A stretch of 5,970 bases of DNA. It comes from Wandonia haliotis. GTDB lineage: Bacteria > Bacteroidota > Bacteroidia > Flavobacteriales_D > Crocinitomicaceae. Numbering within the stretch: the stretch's first letter is position 1; each line of letters begins with the position of its first letter. The notes beneath the pieces are model-generated. The model was given only the letters and a program-made list of their open reading frames with translations, did not search any database and was not told the origin of the DNA. The stretch covers positions 1 through 5,970 of the forward strand of contig NZ_BAAAFH010000009.1 in assembly GCF_039523435.1 (NCBI RefSeq), written 5' to 3'. The translations under genes were made by a program, and so were the position numbers. Positions 1-5,632 of the stretch are shown here, in pieces.

Positions 1-2
1 CT

Positions 3-2039
3 ATAGACGGTCTGGATGTTCAGGGAACCGCTTACCGGTATGACCAGTTGCAACGGATTAAGGAAATGCAGGTGTACCGTGCTGTGGATGTAGAGAGCTT
101 ATTTGCCTGGACAAACAGCGCAGCGACTGATGAATACAAGACGACTTTTTCGTACGATCGTAACGGAAATTTACTATCTTTAAATAGAAACGGAATCGGA
201 ACGGAGCTGGACATGGACAGATTTGTGTACAATTATCATACGCTGGGAGGACAACCATCTAACAGGTTGAACTATGTGGTGGATAATGGTACCGATTATA
301 GCTCGTATGATGACATCAAAACAGGACAAACAACAAGTAATTACACCTACAACAAGATCGGGGAGTTGATCGAAGACGCATCGGAAGACATGGAGTTGGA
401 ATGGCGATACGGGGATCACAAATTGTCAAAAATTACCCGTACGGATGCAGCGAGTCCGAACATTACCTTTTTATATACTCCCTTTGGTCAACGAGCCATG
501 AAACTGGTTGAGGGGCGTTCCGGAGGATCACTTACAGGCGACCAAAACTTTACGTACTACGCGTACGACGCCAATGGTCAGGTGATGGCCGTGTATGAAA
601 TAGCTTTTCCTACAGATAGTTATAAGCTCAACGAACGCCATTTGTACGGAGCCGAACGTTTGGGCGTGAACTCGGAAGAAGTAACCATCTATCAAGGTGG
701 TAATTTTACTTCCTATACCCACAAAGAAGAAGACGTGGTACACACGGAGGAGAGCGGACATAAAAGATACGAATTAACCAACCACTTAGGGAACGTACTA
801 GCCGTCATAAACGACCGCAAGATTTACAACTCCACAGACCAGAATTACGATCCTGTGCTCCTCTCTTGGAGTGATTATTATGCGTTTGGAATGACCATGC
901 CGGGGCGTAATGGTGGGGTGAATTATCGCTACCTATTTAATGGGATGGAGCATGACGGGGAAGTGTCTGGAAATGGGAATTCGTATACTACGGAGTTTAG
1001 GCAGTATGACCCGAGGTTAGGGCGTTGGAAGTCGTTGGATCCGTTGATGGCGAAATATCCGGGCATGAGTCCGTATGTAGCGTTTAATAATAATCCGATT
1101 TATTTTGTGGATCCGTTTGGGTTGGAAGGTACCCCCCCAGTAGAAACAGGATCAGAAAATGGAGGAGACACAAGTAATGATGGTGATTGGAAATATCATT
1201 GTGACGATGCGAATTCAAGACTAGATGGATGGAAATCTGCACAAACAGGGCGTTATGGTATCGAAGCTAAAAATGGACTTAGACATATTTTGGGGCGATT
1301 AAATCAAAAAGAAAATGCGATAAAAGAAATAGAGCAACGTAACCAGCAAAAAAATGAAGAACTTCTCAGAAAAGCTAAGAGAGAAAGTGATCGATTAGAC
1401 CATTGGATTGAAGAGGAGAAAATTAGTCAAAATGATGTTGAAATTATAAGTGATAGAATATTTTCTATTGCTATTGTTAATGAATGGAATCGCAATGTTA
1501 GTGAGAATGTCAAAAATGATTTTGACTTTTACTTGAAAACAGGTCGAAGGGCAAAAAGTGATCCAGCAACCTTAACTAGAGCCAGAAGTGTTACTGATGT
1601 TAATGATCTCGTGAATTCCGTTTGGGCAAGACCCTTGGAAACAGGTTATGCAGAATCTCAAGATTGGTTTTGGTCATTCTTTATTACTCCTTCTTCAGCT
1701 GCTTTTTCAATGAGATATAGTTCAACAATTACTTCGAATCGTGTTTTCTGGTCAGGAGGAAATGTAGCGAAAAATGCAGCAGCCAATTTTGCAAGAGAAA
1801 ATGGTATGATAACTTTGGAAATGACAATTACGGGTAGAGTTATGAATACTATTAACCCAATATTACCCCGGTCAGTATCAACCCCTATTTGGAATAGATT
1901 ATCTCTTAATTTTGCTAAAGGAGCAAAAGGAGAAGCTCATTTTTTTACGACTTCTACAGGACCACGTCCAACAAGTATTTGGTTAAGAGTTGAAAAACCT
2001 ATTTTAAAAGTGAACAAAGTGCGAATTATTAATCACTGA
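3..2039 (+). CDS. RHS/YD-repeat protein with C-terminal ADP-ribosyl cyclase-like toxin (5' partial)
   Basis: The frame is open to the window start, so the N-terminus is missing; numbering here counts the visible 678 residues from base 3. YD-type repeats occupy about 45-270 (YDRNGN at 51, then YTYNKIG, YTPFGQ, YAYDANG). The RHS-associated core follows (NHLGNVLAVINDRK near 263, YDPRLGRW near 335, ending DPFGLE at 375). RHS shells are known to enclose and deliver a variable C-terminal toxin. Base composition turns AT-rich right after the core. Residues 376-574 are a linker with a charged helical, probably coiled-coil, stretch (about 425-475). Residues 580-678 carry FWSGG (W583), TLEMT (E606), IWNRLSLNFAKGA (W630) and SIWLRVEKP (E664). 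Their order and spacing resemble CD38/ADP-ribosyl cyclase (W125, E146, W189, E226). I infer NAD glycohydrolase or cyclase toxicity. The RHS assignment is near certain; the toxin class is moderately supported. Confidence 0.93.
   Translation: MDGLDVQGTAYRYDQLQRIKEMQVYRAVDVESLFAWTNSAATDEYKTTFSYDRNGNLLSLNRNGIGTELDMDRFVYNYHTLGGQPSNRLNYVVDNGTDYSSYDDIKTGQTTSNYTYNKIGELIEDASEDMELEWRYGDHKLSKITRTDAASPNITFLYTPFGQRAMKLVEGRSGGSLTGDQNFTYYAYDANGQVMAVYEIAFPTDSYKLNERHLYGAERLGVNSEEVTIYQGGNFTSYTHKEEDVVHTEESGHKRYELTNHLGNVLAVINDRKIYNSTDQNYDPVLLSWSDYYAFGMTMPGRNGGVNYRYLFNGMEHDGEVSGNGNSYTTEFRQYDPRLGRWKSLDPLMAKYPGMSPYVAFNNNPIYFVDPFGLEGTPPVETGSENGGDTSNDGDWKYHCDDANSRLDGWKSAQTGRYGIEAKNGLRHILGRLNQKENAIKEIEQRNQQKNEELLRKAKRESDRLDHWIEEEKISQNDVEIISDRIFSIAIVNEWNRNVSENVKNDFDFYLKTGRRAKSDPATLTRARSVTDVNDLVNSVWARPLETGYAESQDWFWSFFITPSSAAFSMRYSSTITSNRVFWSGGNVAKNAAANFARENGMITLEMTITGRVMNTINPILPRSVSTPIWNRLSLNFAKGAKGEAHFFTTSTGPRPTSIWLRVEKPILKVNKVRIINH
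846..1127 (+). repeat. RHS core direct repeat, copy 1
   Basis: This 282-bp segment encodes YDPVLLSW through DPFGLE in the first RHS gene. It aligns without gaps to 3278-3559; 81 of 94 residues are identical by my count, and the first two thirds are the most conserved. The pair also shares long exact nucleotide runs around the codons for WKSLDPLM. Confidence 0.9.
1725..2036 (+). other. Toxin domain, ADP-ribosyl cyclase/NADase-like
   Basis: This is the terminal ~100 residues of the first RHS protein. The visible pattern is FWSGG, then ~20 residues, TLEMT-x2-G, then W-x3-S-x2-FA-x2-A-x-G, then S-I-W-x2-VE. CD38 has the same ordered pattern (LWS, TLEDT-x2-G, FW-x3-S-x2-FAEAA, STF-x2-VE), with the catalytic Glu in the last block. 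Codons of the putative key residues are W 1749-1751, E 1818-1820, W 1890-1892 and E 1992-1994. The disulfide cysteines of animal CD38 are absent, as expected for a cytoplasm-acting bacterial toxin. The comparison is from memory of the CD38 sequence and is an inference. Confidence 0.6.
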
Positions 2040-2055
2040 TAAAACTTACATAAGA

Positions 2056-2406
2056 ATGAAAATTTATCAATATCTATTCTCTGCAAAGTCGATGAAGGGG
2101 AAAATACTTCGGATTAAGGTAGGTATATATAGTTTAGTGGAGCCGATTTGCAAAGAAAAGTTTTGGATTCATTGGTATGGAGCATATAATTTAGATCCAA
2201 AAAACGTAGTTTTTTGGATCTGTGTTAAAACTGATAGGGAAAAAGAAAAGCTTGAATTAGATTTAGATTTAATGGAAAAAATAAGATTTCTTTTAGTAAA
2301 GTATAACTACCCTGAAGAAGCTCGAAAGTATGTATATATTGGCTTTGAATCTCAAGAAACAGTGAATAGAGAATCGAATGGTGATTGGTACTTACATTTC
2401 AAATAG
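2056..2406 (+). CDS. Small soluble protein, candidate immunity protein for the NADase-like toxin
   Basis: This 116-residue protein starts 16 bp after the stop of the RHS-toxin gene on the same strand, the standard position of an immunity gene in polymorphic toxin systems. There is no signal peptide and no membrane segment, so it should act in the cytoplasm, where an NAD-consuming toxin would have its substrate. It is mixed alpha/beta in appearance. The middle carries an acidic/basic helical stretch (DREKEKLELDLDLMEKI, about 60-76), and it ends with GFESQETVNRESNGDWYLHFK-like aromatic residues. I recognise no catalytic motif and no named family. The chosen ATG is the first in frame after the toxin stop; its upstream region is A-rich without an obvious Shine-Dalgarno, usual in Bacteroidota. 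Its last 29 bp overlap the first ATG of the next frame. The immunity role rests on position only. Confidence 0.8.
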   Translation: MKIYQYLFSAKSMKGKILRIKVGIYSLVEPICKEKFWIHWYGAYNLDPKNVVFWICVKTDREKEKLELDLDLMEKIRFLLVKYNYPEEARKYVYIGFESQETVNRESNGDWYLHFK

Positions 2407-4840
2407 GGTAGTGGGTAGTGTCTCAAACTATCACCTGAACAACGTCCTTGCCGTCATCAACGACCGTAAAATAGCTTCCGGTTCATCGGGAACAGTATTT
2501 TCGAATGATTTCACAAGTGATGTATCCGGTTTGATTGCTTTACCGAATGCTACGTTGACGCATGCAGGAGGAGAACTGGAAGTTTCTGTAACAAGCCAGG
2601 GTGCCGGTGCTCAATTGTCGTATACGGGAACGACTCCGGGTAAAGTGTACCGTTTGTACTTTACAGCAGACCTGAATAGTCAGGGGAGTATTGCAGCGCA
2701 AACCTATGATGTTCCCACATCCACAGTTACTTCTGAAAAGGTAGCAGGATCAGATGGAGTTTATTATTTGGATTTTCTGGCAAGTTCTTCTCAGACCACT
2801 ATATCGATAGTGAGTACGGTTGCCGGAAGTCGGACTTTTTATTTGGATGACATGGTGTTGGAGCTGCGTCCGTCTGTATTTGCCCGATCACTAACCTCTA
2901 GTTATGCGGGTCTTCAGACATACGGTGCGGGAGTAACAGCCTCAATAGTGGGCCATCGTCTGGAGGTGGATAATCTGAGTTTATGGAATGGAGTACAGTG
3001 TGTTTTTCCGACAGAGGTAGGAGAGACGTACACGGTTCACTATACATTGGATCTGGATGGCGGTCCTCAATTGACACCTTTTGTCCGCAATAACATCACA
3101 TCAGCGAATATTCAGGTGCAGCATATTTATTCGGACGGACGGTATACGTTAACGTTTGTAGCACCAAGTACAGAGACCCTGTTTGCAGTAGAAAACCCGA
3201 ATTCGGGAACCCGAAAGATGTATTTGTCGTATTTGTTTGTTCAGGACAACAATGCAAGCGTAGTGGATGATTTTCATTACGACCCTGTACTACTTTCATG
3301 GAGTGATTACTATGCGTTTGGTATGACCATGCCGGGCAGGAATGGTGGTGTGGGGTACCGTTATCAATTCAATGGAATGGAGCATGATTCTGAGGTATCA
3401 GGGAATGGAAACAGTTATACCACGGAGTTCAGACAATATGACCCGAGGTTGGGTAGGTGGAAGTCGTTGGATCCGTTGATGAGTAAGTTCCCTCATATAT
3501 CACCTTATGTAGGTTTTGCAAATAACCCTGTGTACTATACAGACCCTTATGGGTTGGAGCCTGTGAATGATGGTAATGATGGAGATAGACCTGGAGGATT
3601 ACCAGAACAATCTGAAAATGGCAAGATTTATACTGGTGATAATGGGGTGGAATACATCGGTACTGATGATGGTGGTTATTCAATATTAGGTAAAGATGTT
3701 AGTTATGTACACAATGACACAGGGGGAACTAATGTTGCAGGAAGTAATGATAATATAGAAAACAATGATAATGTAGAAAACAATGATAACCCTCTTTTAC
3801 CTCCCTCTAAAAACATGGTAATGATTCCAGTGATGAATAGGAAAGTTGAAAGATTAGATTTGAATATTACCAGTTCAGGAGAATTTAATGATTTTTTAGA
3901 AGAAAGAACGTCCTTTAAACCAAATTCTACATTCGTTGTTGTTGAAGGAGAAATTGAAGACCCTTATGCGAATGTCTCAACTATTTTAACTGTAGGTGGG
4001 GTTGCTTATTCTATTTTAGAATTCACAACTTACAGTAAAGAATTTAATTCTTGGTTAGGGAAAAACGGAAAGATGTATACTGGTTTGGAGGGAAAAGGTC
4101 CTAATCAGCACACTGGAAACAGAGGAGGCGCAAAAAATGCGTCTAATAATTATAAAAACGCTGGTCGCGTCGTATTTTGGGTTGCAACAGCATGGTCAGT
4201 TTCTAATGTTATTGATGGAGTGGTTAATAATGATACAGATAAAGTTGTAGATAATGCTGGAGATATAGTAATAGGTACTATAATGTATAAAGGAGGGGTC
4301 TACGGTTTTGCAGTAGGAGGAACAGCCTTGCTAGTAAATTGGGGATTAAAAAAGGGCTATTTGTCACCTCATGTTGACCACATGAAAGGTAAATCTTTAG
4401 AACAGCAAAATAGAGGGAATACTTGTTTTTCTCCTGAAACTAAAGTTTGGAAGTCCAATGGGACATTTGTTTCCATATCTGAAATTGAACCAGGAGATAC
4501 TCTTTACACATACAATACTATTAGTGATTCCTTGGAACTTGGTGTAGTTAGTAAGAAAGTAAGTTATCTTGTTGAGAGTATTTGTATTGTTAAAATTGGA
4601 AGTGAAACAATCAAGGTTACTGAAGAACATCCGTTTTACTCAAACTCAACATGGAAGAAAATAATAGAGATTCAAAAAGGCGAATTATTAAAAACAGATA
4701 AAGATTTTATTGAATTGACGGATATTAAAACGGAAACAACATCTGATTCACAAATTGTAGTAAACATCGAAGTAAATGGGCAGCATAATTATTTTGTGAC
4801 AAAAAGTAAAATTTTGGTTCATAATAAATCCATTAAATAA
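2378..4840 (+). CDS. Orphan RHS tip: truncated RHS core, beta-sandwich insert, hydrophobic domain, C-terminal Hint
   Basis: This 820-residue frame lacks the long YD shell. RHS homology starts abruptly at NVLAVINDRK (22-31). Residues 40-290 are two tandem beta-sandwich-like repeats. The core resumes at YDPVLLSW (301) and ends DPYGLE (394). A low-complexity linker (about 395-480, N/D-rich) follows, then WLGKNGKMYTG and NQHTGNRGG (about 558-585) and hydrophobic, Gly-rich stretches (598-615, 628-657). A Hint domain comes last: CFSPETKV (C683), EEHPFY (H751), and QHNYFV ending ILVHN (N816), with only KSIK after it. The first ATG lies inside the preceding gene, and an in-frame TGA sits at 2363-2365. 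The frame is therefore either translated poorly or silent until recombined onto a full RHS gene. The hydrophobic segment may be the toxic part (membrane target); this is inferred. GTG at 2411 is an alternative start. Confidence 0.85.
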   Translation: MVIGTYISNRVVGSVSNYHLNNVLAVINDRKIASGSSGTVFSNDFTSDVSGLIALPNATLTHAGGELEVSVTSQGAGAQLSYTGTTPGKVYRLYFTADLNSQGSIAAQTYDVPTSTVTSEKVAGSDGVYYLDFLASSSQTTISIVSTVAGSRTFYLDDMVLELRPSVFARSLTSSYAGLQTYGAGVTASIVGHRLEVDNLSLWNGVQCVFPTEVGETYTVHYTLDLDGGPQLTPFVRNNITSANIQVQHIYSDGRYTLTFVAPSTETLFAVENPNSGTRKMYLSYLFVQDNNASVVDDFHYDPVLLSWSDYYAFGMTMPGRNGGVGYRYQFNGMEHDSEVSGNGNSYTTEFRQYDPRLGRWKSLDPLMSKFPHISPYVGFANNPVYYTDPYGLEPVNDGNDGDRPGGLPEQSENGKIYTGDNGVEYIGTDDGGYSILGKDVSYVHNDTGGTNVAGSNDNIENNDNVENNDNPLLPPSKNMVMIPVMNRKVERLDLNITSSGEFNDFLEERTSFKPNSTFVVVEGEIEDPYANVSTILTVGGVAYSILEFTTYSKEFNSWLGKNGKMYTGLEGKGPNQHTGNRGGAKNASNNYKNAGRVVFWVATAWSVSNVIDGVVNNDTDKVVDNAGDIVIGTIMYKGGVYGFAVGGTALLVNWGLKKGYLSPHVDHMKGKSLEQQNRGNTCFSPETKVWKSNGTFVSISEIEPGDTLYTYNTISDSLELGVVSKKVSYLVESICIVKIGSETIKVTEEHPFYSNSTWKKIIEIQKGELLKTDKDFIELTDIKTETTSDSQIVVNIEVNGQHNYFVTKSKILVHNKSIK
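2407..2420 (+). repeat. Tandem heptamer GGTAGTG x2 at the cassette junction
   Basis: Two back-to-back copies of GGTAGTG directly follow the immunity-gene stop. The second copy is the start of the GGTAGTGTCTC element. It may be a slippage product or a trace of insertion at the junction. Confidence 0.6.
2411..2438 (+). repeat. 28-bp junction repeat, copy A
   Basis: An exact 28-bp copy of the sequence at 5340-5367, starting 5 bp after the end of the TAG stop of the first candidate immunity gene. Its inner part from 2414 starts GGTAGTGTCTCAAACT. It lies immediately left of the point where RHS-core homology begins (about 2440), so it marks the cassette boundary. Confidence 0.9.
2495..3247 (+). 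repeat. Tandem duplicated beta-sandwich domain inserted in the RHS core
   Basis: Residues 40-164 and 167-290 of the orphan tip are two diverged copies of one ~125-residue domain. Both begin VF, followed by a GL motif, an LEV strand, G-x-x-Y-x-x-x-(F/Y)-T-x-DL, an (D)G-x-Y-x-L-x-F strand and a closing YL motif (FYLDDMVLEL; MYLSYLFVQD). The style is that of CBM4/9- or galactose-binding-like jelly rolls, but I cannot name the family. In the upstream RHS gene the same site (between NDRKI and YDPVLL) holds only 7 residues. Confidence 0.6.
3278..3559 (+). repeat. RHS core direct repeat, copy 2
   Basis: Same 282-bp core in the orphan tip, in the same reading frame as copy 1. A crossover between the copies would remove 2432 bp, deleting the NADase-like tip, its immunity gene and the beta-sandwich insert. 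It would fuse the full-length RHS shell in frame to the Hint-ended tip. Confidence 0.9.
3746..3790 (+). repeat. 18-bp tandem repeat, 2.5 copies, in the orphan-tip linker
   Basis: Units at 3746-3763 and 3764-3781 differ at one base, and a partial unit follows at 3782-3790. It encodes NDNIEN-NDNVEN-NDN, a flexible hydrophilic linker between the RHS core and the tip. Too few units for any CRISPR-like interpretation. Confidence 0.85.
4424..4825 (+). other. Hint (intein-like, pretoxin-HINT type) domain
   Basis: The domain runs from CFSPETKV (Cys codon 4424-4426, the Hint nucleophile position) through an I-x-x-I-x-x-GD motif and EEHPFY (block-B-type His, codon 4628-4630). It ends HNYFV...ILVHN (His-Asn, codons 4820-4825). 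Pretoxin Hint domains are thought to self-cleave RHS/CDI-type polyproteins. The residue after Asn is Lys rather than Cys/Ser/Thr, so cleavage rather than splicing is expected. Only four residues follow the domain. Confidence 0.8.
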
Positions 4841-4890
4841 CCTTTAAGATTCTTGATTTTATAAAAGGCTAAAAGAAGAAATACGGGAAA

Positions 4891-4909
4891 ATAAAATAAC
4901 TTATTTTAT
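4891..4909. promoter_or_regulatory. AT-rich perfect inverted repeat upstream of the membrane protein gene
   Basis: ATAAAATAA, one C, TTATTTTAT: 9-bp arms around a single base, ending 18 bp before the ATG at 4928. It could be an operator-like site or only AT-rich chance. No U-tract follows, so it is not a terminator. Confidence 0.25.
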
Positions 4910-4927
4910 ATTAACAAATGAAGATCG

Positions 4928-5335
4928 ATGAAAGAGATATATAATTTATTGTTTGTTTTTGAATTTATGACACTTCAAAAAATGTGGGGCAAAAGAAATA
5001 ATTGGGTTCCGTTATTAGCTTCATTCTCAATGTCATTTACTTTTCTGTGTTTATTGTTGTCATTTTTTCTTTTACTTTATTTAATCTTTGATCTAAGATG
5101 GGTATCTATTTTTTCAAATAAAGTAGTAGTGTTAATTATTTTTGGATTAATAATTTTAATCCATTATTATAAATTCGAATATCAACAAAGATATCTACAT
5201 ATAATAGATGATATAAAGAATAAATACCGTTTATGCTTGGGTAATAAATGGGCTAGAATTCTCTCTCAATTGTATGTGTATGGTTCAATTTTGCTGTTTA
5301 TAATATTGTCTATTGTTTCAACAAAAAAAGGTTAG
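4928..5335 (+). CDS. Small membrane protein, candidate immunity protein for the orphan RHS tip
   Basis: This 135-residue protein has three hydrophobic segments: about 27-54 (very long, Leu/Phe-rich), 66-80, and 113-131. They are separated by basic/aromatic loops (KFEYQQRYLHIIDDIKNKYR between the second and third). It ends with a short basic tail (STKKG). It lies 87 bp downstream of the Hint-ended RHS tip, in the immunity-gene position. An integral-membrane immunity protein fits a toxin that acts on the inner membrane, consistent with the hydrophobic Gly-rich domain upstream. I recognise no named family. An ATG at 4918 is out of frame and stops quickly; the chosen ATG is the first that keeps the frame, and one at 4967 is possible. 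The upstream spacer is AT-rich with no clear Shine-Dalgarno. Role inferred from context. Confidence 0.75.
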   Translation: MKEIYNLLFVFEFMTLQKMWGKRNNWVPLLASFSMSFTFLCLLLSFFLLLYLIFDLRWVSIFSNKVVVLIIFGLIILIHYYKFEYQQRYLHIIDDIKNKYRLCLGNKWARILSQLYVYGSILLFIILSIVSTKKG

Positions 5336-5339
5336 TAGT

Positions 5340-5367
5340 GTGGGTAGTGTCTCAAACTATCACCTGA
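5340..5367 (+). repeat. 28-bp junction repeat, copy B
   Basis: Identical to 2411-2438 and placed at the same offset from the TAG stop of the second candidate immunity gene. Sequences diverge on both sides. The GGTAGTGT inside it (from 5343) recurs at 5450, where it begins an IS1-like terminus. Confidence 0.9.
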
Positions 5368-5412
5368 CGGTAAAAAGTGTATAAAAAAAGGAAAGCAAAA
5401 GATACTCTTTTC

Positions 5413-5448
5413 AATGGTTCTCATTACAAGTATGACCGCAACGGAAAT
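5413..5448 (+). pseudogene. YD-repeat remnant of an RHS gene
   Basis: Twelve codons read NGSHYKYDRNGN. The YDRNGN part equals the YD repeat in the first RHS gene (153-170) and shares AACGGAAATT with it. There is no open frame on either side: the next codons give Trp then TAG. The IS1-like terminus begins at 5450, so this appears to be a crumb of a further RHS cassette cut off by an insertion element. Confidence 0.6.
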
Positions 5449-5543
5449 TGGTAGTGTACCAGATTTATTGATGAATGAAGTTTTTTAATTAATCATTTGT
5501 TTTTCAGGTGGTAGAGGAGTTTTTAGCAAGAGTATTTCGATAA

Positions 5544-5570
5544 GGGTAATCATTAGATTGCCCTTTTTTT
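5544..5570 (+). terminator. Rho-independent terminator
   Basis: Stem GGGTAATC (5544-5551), loop ATTA, stem GATTGCCC (5556-5563), followed by seven T. Eight pairs with one G-T. It is the first good terminator in the window, so it would end transcripts coming through both toxin cassettes and shield the transposase relic from read-through. Confidence 0.75.
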
Positions 5571-5632
5571 CGTGTTTTATTCGGCCTATTATTCAATAAT
5601 TACGTACTACGTGTATCAGAATTATTGCTCAT

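Larger units (their letters stand above)
5336..5449 (+). other. Intergenic scrap region after the second cassette
   Basis: It holds the junction repeat copy B, a ~45-bp A-rich stretch with a short inverted repeat (AAAAGA-TAC-TCTTTT, 5397-5411), and the YD-repeat crumb. No functional gene is visible in it. Confidence 0.6.

Noticed and set aside
32..761. Several minus-strand ORFs of 66-79 codons opposite the first RHS gene
   Set aside because: They lie wholly opposite a well-supported RHS coding region and have no recognisable motif; shadows.
1725..2036. Alternative reading of the toxin as a classical ADP-ribosyltransferase
   Set aside because: No R-S-E or H-Y-E style motif order is visible; the block order fits the CD38/cyclase pattern better.
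3746..3790. Possible CRISPR-like array
   Set aside because: Units are contiguous 18-mers without spacers, in frame inside a coding region.
3096..4630. Minus-strand ORFs (67-84 codons) opposite the orphan RHS tip
   Set aside because: Opposite conserved core and Hint coding sequence; His/Tyr-rich composition is typical of antisense reading of such DNA.
4841..4927. Terminator after the orphan tip (CCTTT...AAAGG)
   Set aside because: Five-base stem with a loop of about 18 bases and no T-tract; not credible.
5368..5412. A-rich stretch with GTGTATAAAAAAAGG and AAAAGA-TAC-TCTTTT that might be another IS end
   Set aside because: No adjacent transposase and no matching second end; too short and A-rich to call.
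5600..5617. Second RHS crumb: TTACGTACTACG-type match to the TYYAYD codons of the first RHS gene
   Set aside because: Only about 17 bp with two mismatches, inside the proposed IS leader and with a self-complementary core; chance not excluded.
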